64,000 bases of DNA from Exophiala sp. HKRS030 (taxonomy: Eukaryota > Ascomycota > Eurotiomycetes > Chaetothyriales > Herpotrichiellaceae): positions 1,860,001 through 1,924,000 of the forward strand of contig JAHWDD010000001.1 of assembly GCA_023897205.1 (NCBI GenBank), in the 5' to 3' direction. How positions within the stretch are numbered: position 1 is the first letter of the stretch; every line of letters begins with the position of its first letter. The translations under genes were made by a program, and so were the position numbers. The notes beneath the pieces were generated by a model. It was not told the origin of the DNA, ran no database searches, and saw only the letters and a program-made list of their open reading frames with translations. This document shows positions 54,961 through 64,000 of the stretch, one piece after another.

Positions 54961-55970
54961 GGATGACGTGAATATGTCGACGACTGGCCTGAATGCATAG
55001 GGACGGAGGGCAGGAGACGGCTTCGATCTGGCGGCGGTGAGAATGTCAAGTCGCAGTCTAGATGTTCGACAGGCCAATTGCATATGAGGGTGGGTTGCGG
55101 AAATGCAGTGCTCCGAGGTTGTGGTACTGGGATGTTTGTCCACACGTCGATTTGCCCGACGAGGCTCTCAACTCGACCAACGGGTCTCGAGCAAGAAAGA
55201 GAGAGTGTGTAAGTGTGGGAGGGTAACACGAAGGGAGGGCATGCGGAAAAGAAAGGGCAGATGCAAGTAATAAATTCGTATATTCTGTAAAGTCACAGAA
55301 TTCGGAGGATTTGCAGCAGAGCCTCGTTTCTATTGGCGGAATCTGCGGAGCTGGAACCATTCGCCGTCCACAACGCCGGGCCATGAACTCTGGCAAAGAT
55401 CCCCTTTCTCCATGCCCTTCTGTTACACAACATGTTGACGTGTACAGCATGGACTGCACGTTGCAAGACTACATCTGCAACCATCTCATTTTTATCCTTT
55501 GGCGGTCAAGATGTCTTGTAAGGGCCCAGGGGAAAGATGCCGCCCTTTTCTCTACGACATGATCCGGGGCGATGACGACAACCACGAGATGGGTCAGAAA
55601 AGCTGATCCTTTTATTTCTATCGATATGAAGAGCGGTCTAACATTTCAATAAGGGCTGAGACTTTTGACCATTTGACACGTGCCTCAGATCTTGCCATAC
55701 CTGCCCTTTGAACCTCAAACCCGTCCTCGCTCATCATCTCATCGGCAAGGGAAATAAGAAAAAGAGTGGCCAATCCCATAGAAGAAGGAGCCTGCATACT
55801 CACTTCACCCTAACGCCATCGCGATGCTGATCTCCGAGACCTCTCTGGGTGCTCTTTGCCCAAGGACACAGGTCGCAAGACTATCATGACATAGCTCTCC
55901 GCCTCCCAATAGCAGCCGACTTGCACTTGCAACCATCTGTGGAAAGAGATCTTCCCAACTGCACAGGCCA
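54961..55970. other. QTRT1 upstream region
   Basis: About 1 kb. The QTRT1 frame stays open upstream to an ATG at 55143. The rest holds the 3' end of the dsRBD-like gene plus short frames (e.g. 55618-55803) without recognisable content. Confidence 0.45.
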
Positions 55971-56424
55971 TCAACGTCTGTAGACACTTCCGCTGAAGTT
56001 TCCTTGTTGACGGTAAGTGTTGGAACTAGCCCCAGATCCGCCGATGGAAGGGCTTCGAAGTCTGGTACACGCAACCTCGGCAGCATCTTCTTTTGCATTG
56101 TTTAGGAACTGGCCGTCGTACCAGTATCGAGCCGAGAGGTTTTGTCCCTGAACTGTGACTGTAGCAGACCATGCTGTACGTCCACCTGGAAGATAAAGTC
56201 ATCATATTAGCTCATCGGCAGGTGCTAGGGGGAGGAGGATGATCTCCAGAAATGCAAGACCGGTGACTTACCGCGACGATCAGAAACAATGTTGAACACA
56301 GGAGCTGGGAGCCTAAGTCTGCGACATTCGACTGCGGATAGTGTCAGCTAAGTCAAGTTCACAGTCAGTGCTGATCCCTACCTGCGAGCTCCTCCTGCCA
56401 GTTCTTCTGTGTTCTGGTAGACAT
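55971..56424 (-). CDS. Small dsRBD-like protein, 3 exons
   Basis: Exons 56382-56424, 56272-56331, 55971-56185 give 105 aa with consistent phases. The order MSTRTQKNWQEELA, ECRRLRLPAPVFNIVSDRRG, GRTAWSATVTVQGQNLSARY, WYDGQFLNNAKEDAAEVAC has the layout of a double-stranded RNA-binding fold: helix 1, three strands (the WSATVTV and ARYWYDG edges) and the closing helix with the NAKEDAAEVA signature, where the dsRBD consensus has K-K-x-A-K-x-x-A-A. The Lys patch of classical dsRBDs is largely missing, so RNA binding is uncertain. Similar short single-domain proteins are common in filamentous fungi and uncharacterised. The tail SNTYRQQGNFSGSVYRR is polar. Confidence 0.65.
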
Positions 56425-58899
56425 GTTCAATGGTCTGAAGAGATGGTGGTGTAGTGATAGAAAGAGGAATAACTATCCGCGTTGGCTTGTGCTGTGGGAC
56501 CGAGGAAGAATGCAGACGAAGTGATAAAGATGTACTATTGCCGCCACAGAAGTTGTTGTGAATCGTTGGAAGAGTGATATGGAGCAGAGGGTGATGCTGC
56601 CGGACTTGCTGGACTTCTTATACGCAGCTGACCTGGGTGACAGCTCACAATTGAATATCAGGTAAAGGTGCAAGTGTCGGAAGTGCACCTCAACGCGAAC
56701 GATGATGGATAGTTGCAGGGGCTTCCGCATTCGCATTCGTGGACTCGTTCTGCTCGAATTCACCTAGGCCGCATCATTCCTTAGGGCAGCAATAACTGAC
56801 AGGAGTACAAATGGCGAAATGTCCGCGTCTTGTGCAACACAGATTGAGATCTGGGATCTCGTGATACTGTGTGTTCGATCAGCGAAGGCCGCCCTGACAT
56901 CGTCTATAGCGTTCAGGTTGCACAAAAAGGAGCAGACATGCAAGGAGGCGAGGCGTCACGGCGTGGGTAGAGAGCATGGGATGGCAAAGAATGCAGACCA
57001 AAGCAGAAATTGAAGCAACCGACCTCGTCCAGCCAGGAAGCGCCAACACATCAAACGGCCCAGTGTCGCCCCGTCAGTGGACAGGTCCTAGCCCAAGCGA
57101 TGATATGCATGATGTCGTAGAGGCCGTTAGCTCTAAAAACAACAATAACAATTCTTCAGGAAGCTAGAAGCACTGCGAATGCCGGCAATCATGGTCGAAG
57201 TGGGGTGAACACACCAAGTGCCTAGGTATGAAGCCGACCGTCAGGCGGAGCGGGATGCAGGATAGCGGAGCTGAGGTCAGGTCGAATGGAGTATAACATC
57301 ATCGCTGGTCATGACGGACGATGGAACAAAGGACCTGGTAGAACGAGAATATGCAGGAGACGCATGTCGACTGCCCATTTATATTGGTGTCTGACAGGTT
57401 TGAAAGCGAGGCAGAAGGAACAATTGGCTGCTCTGTTTTCAAGGCATCGTGGGCAAGTAATTCATGTTGGGCAGCAATGAACCGAATATGCAGGCCAGTC
57501 ACTATTTGGGGTCATCTCGAGCAGCTCGGCGCGTGGAAAAGAGGAGAATGGGTGGTAACAAGGTCGTAATGAGCGCTGGACAGTAGATGTACAGAGAGCG
57601 ACTCAACCGAGAAAAAGCAGGCTCAGGGATGATAAGATGGAGTATCTGAATAGTCCGATTGGTAGACAGAGAGCATTAGCGATCGAGGACGTTCGCATGG
57701 AAACGAACAGATTAGGGAGAAACCCCAAGTCAGCACGACTCCTGGTAGGGAAGAGCGCCATCATTACGCCTAAGCGTGAGTTAACTCATCCCCGTACAAC
57801 ACAGAGGTCACGGCCAGTTTTGTGGCCTTAGGGGCGGAGTCAGGAGTCGTCGATGAGTGGCAGAGGATGCCGAGTCAAGGAGGAGGACACGGAAGAGAAA
57901 TGGAGAATACTACGCAACCGAGAGGGTGAATCACTCGTTGCCGTGTCCGAAAGGCCAGGCTGCGTACGAGAAGAAGAGAGGGGGACAAAGCAATGAGAGT
58001 GAGAGCGAAAGCTCCTTAGTCAATGTTCTGGCTTCTTAGGTATCCTTTGCTTTGTTGGTCTTACAGAGTCTGGGAGGGGGAGTAAAATAAAACATCCCAA
58101 CCCACCCGCGATCAGCCGCCGGCAAACTTGCGACTTTTACAAGTAGTCGCCTGCCAAGATAGCTAGTCTACAAACAGTATAGTGTCAGTTCATTAAGGCT
58201 GGTGCTCCGATCCCTCTCATCAGTGCACACCTGTCCTCCGTACTCGTTGCTGTATCGTGTTATCCGTGTTGGCCGGACAGATTCTTCGCTTGATGTTCTC
58301 CTCCTGCCATGACCTGTATCTCGTTTTGCATGCCCATAAAAAGCACTGACACCGGATTTATTGTTGCCACGCGATGCCGTGAAAAAATGATAGGTATCAC
58401 GCCTCCTTCCACCGCAGTACGCTGCCAGCGCCTTGCCATCTACTAGTGGAGGCGGTGAAGAAGTTGCAAGTCGACGGCAAGAGGCCAACAGAGAGACAGA
58501 GCAGTGGCATGGTACGATGCTGGCCACAAATGATGCTTATTGCCCAGAAATTATGTAGGTCGAATCGATATGTTCTTTTCCTGATCGGACCACTATTATC
58601 CCCTCGGCACCGAAATCATACAGTATGTGCTCATGCAGTTATCCGATCCATCATCTTCGGAATTCGTCAAAATATGTAATGTACAAGAATGAAAGGTCCC
58701 TGTCGACAATGCGATACCTCAAGCCTTTGCCGACACACAAGTCGTTCCATAGCCCTTATTCAGATGCAACTCACACCGCCACTCTTGTGGTTGGTGAAAC
58801 ACCACTCAAGAGGAAAACTATTCCTGATCCATCTCAGCTGGAAGGACAAAAAAATTCAGATCCGATGTACCCTTTGCTGTTGATCAGGGGCGGTGAGCC
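56425..58899. other. 2.5-kb intergenic region
   Basis: No convincing gene on either strand; short frames overlap each other and carry no motifs. The left end is the dsRBD-like gene promoter. Confidence 0.45.
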
Positions 58900-60066
58900 T
58901 CAATGCCAGTGGTTTCTGATACAGTCATCGGTGAGCACAATCAAACCAGTTGCAATGAGCACGTCTCCGAGATCGCTGGAAACGTGTTTCTCAAGAATAC
59001 GCATACTGCAGGGTGGCACCCAGCCTCCCTGGGCAGCTTCTTTCCGAACCTGTTTCGACGATAATCTGTCAGGGGTAATGTGTGCAATACAAGCTCCCGT
59101 ACTCTGGTTGACCATCTCGAACGAGAAGACCGATTCGATGCCATCTTGGTACGCGTTTTTTCTCCATGTATATTGCTCGCCCCAATACTCGAAATCGTAA
59201 AGCTTGCCGTCTCCTCTGCCGCTCCGATTCAACTCCACTTGGGCATAGTTCGAGAACTCGATTCTGATGGCGTCGGTGGGCACTGTCGCTTCCACCTCTG
59301 CTTGGGCGGCAAAGAGTTCGAAGTCGTCATCTGATCCGTCTTCTTCCACCTCGTGAGAGGATTTCGGTCGAGGCTTTTGAGCTCTAAAGGACATTTTGCG
59401 AAAGGCTGTTGCCAATGGATGCCTCTTGGATGTCGTTGACGGTTCGGCGACCGGTTTCAGATATTTCCTTTTGGTACTGCAGACTTCCCGTCCCGACTGC
59501 CTTTGGTACCGACGAAGCGAGAACTGACGATCTCCGAGGTCATACATGCGTAGGTGGAACAGTGTCAGCTTCGTCTTGTGACCTTTTGAGAGAGTGACTT
59601 CAGTGTCTGCCCGGAGATTGAGGTTTCCATCGGGGCTGGTGTCGTCGTGCTGGATCAATATCCTTCTCGTCGAAGGGAACAATTCTGCAAAATCGTTCGG
59701 GGTGCAAGCAATGGCATCGGGCTGATAGCAGATGTGTCTGGTAAGGGGTAATAAGCACGGGCCCTTTAACGAGTCTGATTCTTTCTCTGATGCAATGGTG
59801 GAAGCATAGGTCTCTGTGGATGATCGAGGATCGGCGACAGTGTCTTGCCGTTCAAAGACAGATGCGGTGTCGGCACCCTCGTGTTCTTCGCAAGATTCGC
59901 CATGTTTGGTCGTAGGCTTTGTATAGCTGTATGATGTATTGCTGGTATATTGGGTTCGACTCGACCGGCCTGATAGATCAGAGACTTGGCTACAGGTCGA
60001 TACGGAGCTGGAGGAGGTGCAAGAGTCTTTGGTAGTTCTCGACCCGACCAGATAATGTCGTGGCAT
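58900..60066 (-). CDS. Uncharacterised conserved-type fungal protein
   Basis: 388 aa from ATG 60066; intronless. Not assigned to a named family. The first 130 residues are Ser/Thr-rich and disordered (SCTSSSSVSTCSQVSDLSGR). A folded half begins near FAELFPSTRRILIQHDDTSP and continues with a beta-rich pattern: NLNLRADTEV, KTKLTLFHLRMYDLGDRQFS, LRRYQRQSGREVC, then a basic/acidic linker (about 230-275), IRIEFSNYAQVELNRSGR, KLYDFEYWGEQYTWRK, VFSFEMVNQSTGACIAHITP and a hydrophobic end DVLIATGLIVLTDD. The paired strands around a long linker look like a lipid-scramblase/tubby-like barrel, but this is only an impression. The hydrophobic C-terminus may contact a membrane. Confidence 0.75.
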   Translation of the reverse strand: MPRHYLVGSRTTKDSCTSSSSVSTCSQVSDLSGRSSRTQYTSNTSYSYTKPTTKHGESCEEHEGADTASVFERQDTVADPRSSTETYASTIASEKESDSLKGPCLLPLTRHICYQPDAIACTPNDFAELFPSTRRILIQHDDTSPDGNLNLRADTEVTLSKGHKTKLTLFHLRMYDLGDRQFSLRRYQRQSGREVCSTKRKYLKPVAEPSTTSKRHPLATAFRKMSFRAQKPRPKSSHEVEEDGSDDDFELFAAQAEVEATVPTDAIRIEFSNYAQVELNRSGRGDGKLYDFEYWGEQYTWRKNAYQDGIESVFSFEMVNQSTGACIAHITPDRLSSKQVRKEAAQGGWVPPCSMRILEKHVSSDLGDVLIATGLIVLTDDCIRNHWH

Positions 60067-62737
60067 GACTTGGATCTGTTGTGGGCCAAAAGAAGCCGAA
60101 AAGAGATTCAGATGTGTAGATGTTTCGGAAGGGTAAACAAAATTGTTAGATGGTCGCAATTGCAATGATGACCGCGGGTAGGTTAGGGGAATTAATGTTT
60201 AATAGAAATCTTGATGAGCACTAAATCGAAACGAAAGCCGTCGAAGGATAAGCATCTTTCCAGGCTCATAGCAAAAACAAATCAACAGAGGGTTACAGCA
60301 ACTGGTCGTGGTGTGCAAGAAAGACAAACGGCCGGCAGTATCAACAAAAATCACTCCACATGTACAAAAGACAAAGAAGAGTGTGTGGAGGAATGGGAAT
60401 GCCCTCTTCGGTTCAACACGTTGTCTGCTCTCACACGGGCACCGATGGAGGCGCAGTGTGACTCGTGGTGATTTGCTGAGCAAGGTGTCGCTAGACCCCC
60501 GAGTCGCAACCTGCAAGGACGGAGTACTACGCGGGAGTCGCCGGGATTGTACAGTACAATATGTCGTTCGGCGCATTCTTTTTCTGGCACTCGCGTTGGG
60601 CCCATTGGGTTTGATCAGTGTTCAAATCCGCAACCGAATTTGACTCGAACGGGAGAAACGAGACCACCTTCACGGAGTGGCATGGTTGCCTCCAGAGGCC
60701 AGAACAAACACATGTGAAGCCCTCCCCCCCGTTGGCATTATTCAAGGTTGAGGGAGCCGAGAGGGCACGGGAGTGTCAGGGTGACGGTCGTTTCCGCCTC
60801 GTACCAGACAAGTGGCCGCGTCTCGCCAATCCTGGCGTAGCGCTTGTAAATTCTCCGCGACGTGGTGGCAAATAGGGAGGACCGAAGGCAACAATGGACC
60901 GGATAGGCGAGACGGCGGGTTCTTTGCTTCGATCGTGACAGGAGGTCCATCCTTGGGCAGCAGTTTGTGAGAAAAAGAAAATGACTCGGTCAGACTGAGG
61001 GACACTCGTACGATCACGGTCTGATGGTCGGGACATGCCCGGTGGATTTGTTAGCAAACCACACGGTGCAGAGCATTGTCACCCGATACCGCAGGTTGCA
61101 TGATGGTTCCGTCAGACGAAGCAAGGACAAACGGGTGGTTTTTTTGATGGAGAAACGGCTCGCAAAGGAATTACCGCAGACTATTTCTCCCTTGAGATTA
61201 GTGCCCGAAGGCATAAATCAACCCAAGGCATGAGAAACAACGTCCTAGTGAGACCATCTTCGACTAAGAATCTGCTGCGTGGCACCACTCATTGCCATGC
61301 CATGGGGTCTTGCAATCGTCGTCCATTTGCCAGTCCATCCACTGCCCCGATTAATCTCCCAAGGTTCATGGGCTTCGCATCATCTTTGTGTGTTGGGTCT
61401 GACTGACTACGGAGCACGATTCGTGCACATACGCACGAATGCGAACACATGTTCGTGGAAAAGGTTTGCTTGTACCTGCGCAACCCATCCCATCAACGTT
61501 CGTCCCCTACCACCTTCGTGTACAATTTTTATCCGAGCGTTGGGCATCAATCTTGCTTCATTTCTGAATCAGAAACGTCTCTTTCCGGTCAGTGCAATTG
61601 GGTTCCCGCCCTCTGTTCGCTCCACTGTTCAGCATGTGCCAGTTTGTGCCAGTTTATGACCAAGTCATGGTGGTGTCGACTTTTTCATCCGTTCCCGTTC
61701 TGATGTGTCCAATTGTATCTCTGGCAAAATCCCTCGATGGTTGGCACACGCCGCATCACTTATGATTGTCCTGGAACGAACTGCAGCAAGCTCCACCTTG
61801 GGACATGAACACCCAGTTCACCTTTCAAGGCCGAGCTTCGAGCTTCGAGGAGCAGCTTCACCTCGTGTACCTTCTTACTTTCGAGCTTATGACCCTGCTT
61901 CTTTCTTCCCACTGGCTTTTCCTCGTCCATGGCCCCCTTCATGCAAGCTCATGCTCCTGCTGACACTACTTGCAAAGTACCAAATTGGGATTATCTGAAC
62001 AGTCCCGTGCCGCAGCACAAGGAGTAGTCTCCGATCGTTTCGGCTGCACAATCCCCGCCTCCGTCCTCTGAGGTATCCGTCCCTGGCTCCACCGCGTGTC
62101 TATGTTTGCCTGGCTCTTCATCATATCGATTCCCGGGCTCTCCTCGTTTTGGATAGCCAGCTTGCGCCAGCCGCCTCGCTTCTGTGTCATGTCTACGTAG
62201 AATGGCCGTCCTCAGAGCACTTTGCGATGGATCCCTGTGTAGGCACCCTTGAGCTGTTGTGGCGAGAGCGTCTCCGATGTGTTGTTGAGAGCTCAGTAGC
62301 GTACTCCCTCGTCCAACATCACGCTTGGACTTACAGCGCTCTTGTCTAGGGCTGAGTCAAGAAATTTCACGCCATTTGCCACGACACACTGTGCGACTGT
62401 GGAAAGATAGACGTCCCTCTTTTCAACTCCACAAAACGCACAGACTCAGACTTGGGGACTGATCACCAAAGCGCGTTGAGAGTTTGGGGGGTTTTGATGC
62501 TACATTCAGCCTGTTGCATTCAAAAGTTCAGGCTATAGACAGAAAGGGTGGAATGTAAGGATACCGTGCAGGCTCCCGTCAACGACATCTGGCTGCTGCC
62601 GGGTGTGGAAACAGCTATCGCACCATTGCATTACGGTTTTGTGAATCAAGTGCCAACACTTTCACCATTATCGAGCGAATCAGAAGGATTGGCCACTCTC
62701 AAGAAGAACAATCGAGAACGCGGAGGGCTAGGGTGTC
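60067..62737. other. 2.7-kb intergenic region
   Basis: No gene I can support. Short frames on both strands, none with recognisable motifs or splice-joined partners. Holds the promoter of the 388-aa protein gene on the left and the 3' flank of the R3H-associated gene on the right. Confidence 0.45.
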
Positions 62738-63822
62738 TCAGACCATCCCCCAGAGTGGTCGTGGCAATTCAACATCTCGACCAAATTCAACCCCTCGACC
62801 CATGAAGCCTCTGGCTCTCTGATCGACGCCAACGTAGGCTTCTCTCCTCTTCTCCTCCCCTTCGACGTCACGAGTTACACTCCATGTCTTCAAGCCGTAA
62901 TAGCTTCCAACACAATGCACAAGCCAACGTGCGAAGGCCGCGCCCTTGTCATTGTCCAGGCCCTCAAAGACCATTTTCTCTGAGCTGATTGTCTCGTCCC
63001 ATCCCTCCTCTTTCTGCCGCTGCTTCCGTCCGGGAGAATCGTGCATGGCTCCATTCCTACCGATGAAGACGATCTCTTCGTCCTCTTCACTATCACTCGC
63101 TAGAGGAACATCGTGAAGCCCCTCTTCCCGCAGTCGAGCTTCTCGCTCGTTCCACTTTTGTACAAATGCCCGCACATTCTCTTCGAGGTCCTGAAGCAGA
63201 CCCTTGGCAGCCTTTGCGCGCTTCAACCTCGCACGAACTTCCTTGGGAATACTGATTGCCGCTTCTTCCATGGGGCTGATTCCTGTGTTCCTTTTGCCTC
63301 GAGATCTTGTGCTGTTCTTTCGGCCCTTGAGTTTGGCCTCTACGGCACGCTGAAACTCGGCCGCGTCCCACAGCGGCGCCAGGTAGTATGGGACAGTGCG
63401 TCGAGGGTAGGTTGGATGCACCTCAAAATCGGACGGAAGGGGTGGCTCGACCCAAGGATTCGAGAGAAGACGAGCTGTAAAGTCATGATTAGTTCGGGCG
63501 CAGTTCTGCTTCGTAGTTGTGTGCAATTACCATTCTCCCAGCGGCGGCGCTGCCGCGAACCCTCCTTGCCTCTCAGAAAGGCCTCGCGACGCTCGATACT
63601 ATCCCGGCGGAGGAGCTTACGGTCAGTGTAGACCGAGGATGTTGGACGCGCGGTGGCCTCGATGGGCACAGAGAAGCGTGCAGTCGGCGCAGCCGCAGAT
63701 CGAGGAGGCGCCGGGGGTGTAATTGATACATTCTGCATCCGCTCTGTAATCTCAACGGTGCTTGGAGCAGCTGCTGGTGGTGCTGTGACCTCAGGCGATG
63801 ATGTTACTGGAACGATTGCCAT
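62738..63822 (-). CDS. R3H-associated N-terminal domain protein
   Basis: Exons 63531-63822 and 62738-63474 (donor GTAATT, acceptor TTACAG), 342 aa. The signature RRDSIERREAFLRGKEGSRQ, RRRWEN-ARLLSNPWVEPPLP and YPRRTVPYYLAPLWD is that of the R3H-associated N-terminal domain (PF13902), found upstream of R3H nucleic-acid-binding domains. The C-terminal part FARWLVHCVGSYYGLKTWSV followed by RREAYVG fits an R3H-like fold, though the central Arg-x3-His is not obvious (H in LVHCV, Arg missing four before it). Between them lies a Lys/Arg-rich and acidic linker (KLKGRKNSTRSRGKR; SDSEEDEEIVF). A role in RNA or single-stranded DNA binding is inferred only from the domain. Confidence 0.85.
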
Positions 63823-64000
63823 TTGCGCGTATTGTTATCGGGGGTGATAAGCCGATGTAGTGCGTATCGTTCAACTCCTGGCAATTCTATCACGAATGCT
63901 CCCGTATGAGTCTCTGAAGCACCGCTGACGATTCAGTCAACTAGGCCGACTCTACGACGATTTGTATACGACGAGGAAGCGATGAAAGAGTACGGGACAG
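63823..64000. other. Upstream flank of the R3H-associated gene
   Basis: The last 178 bases of the window, presumably promoter. No coding sequence recognised. Confidence 0.4.

Overview
The window is a stretch of nuclear chromosome from a filamentous ascomycete (Pezizomycotina). The evidence is many short 48-70 nt spliceosomal introns with GTANGT-type donors, and a typical Pezizomycotina gene set: a Con7-type C2H2 regulator, a class I chitin synthase, a HET-domain protein, a Zn(II)2Cys6 regulator and a pisatin-demethylase-like P450. These sit among housekeeping genes. I cannot name the genus. I see no integrated virus, transposon, CRISPR array, rRNA or tRNA gene.

Left part (1-21.7 kb), gene-dense. 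The order is RAD26/CSB repair ATPase (+, 5' end cut off by the window), ESCRT-II SNF8 (-), ribosomal protein RPL7 (+), a doubtful multi-exon gene (-), a cytochrome P450 (+, 8 exons, intact), DNA polymerase alpha POL1 (+), the bifunctional thiamine gene THI20 (+), an NDUFAF7-type mitochondrial methyltransferase (-) and a PPR protein (-). RPL7 intron 2 carries a box C/D snoRNA whose guide matches the conserved LSU rRNA segment around yeast Gm805. The POL1 promoter carries an ACGCGT cell-cycle box.

Middle part (21.7-38 kb), gene-poor. CON7 (-) is preceded by about 9.7 kb without a convincing protein gene, running to the 3' end of DBP2. That stretch holds simple-sequence and purine tracts and six of the ten exact copies of a recurring 9-mer, TACGGAGTA. 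DBP2 (-) keeps a 484-nt intron in the helicase C domain, where yeast DBP2 genes have their long conserved intron.

Right part (38-64 kb). Zn(II)2Cys6 regulator (-), a possible small membrane protein (-), an Arg/Ser-rich protein (+), class I chitin synthase (-), a small Cys-rich protein ending in a CaaX box (+), a HET-domain protein (-), queuine tRNA-ribosyltransferase QTRT1 (-, 8 exons), a 105-aa dsRBD-like protein (-), an uncharacterised fungal protein (-) and an R3H-associated-domain protein (-).

The genes do not form one pathway or a biosynthetic cluster; they share processes only loosely (repair and replication, RNA and translation, mitochondria, cell surface and membrane traffic). Exon boundaries were worked out by eye from splice sites and reading phase. 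I found no strong candidate for a wholly new multi-gene system. The most useful leads are the intronic snoRNA, the enriched 9-mer, the conserved DBP2 intron, the long CON7 upstream region and the CaaX protein.
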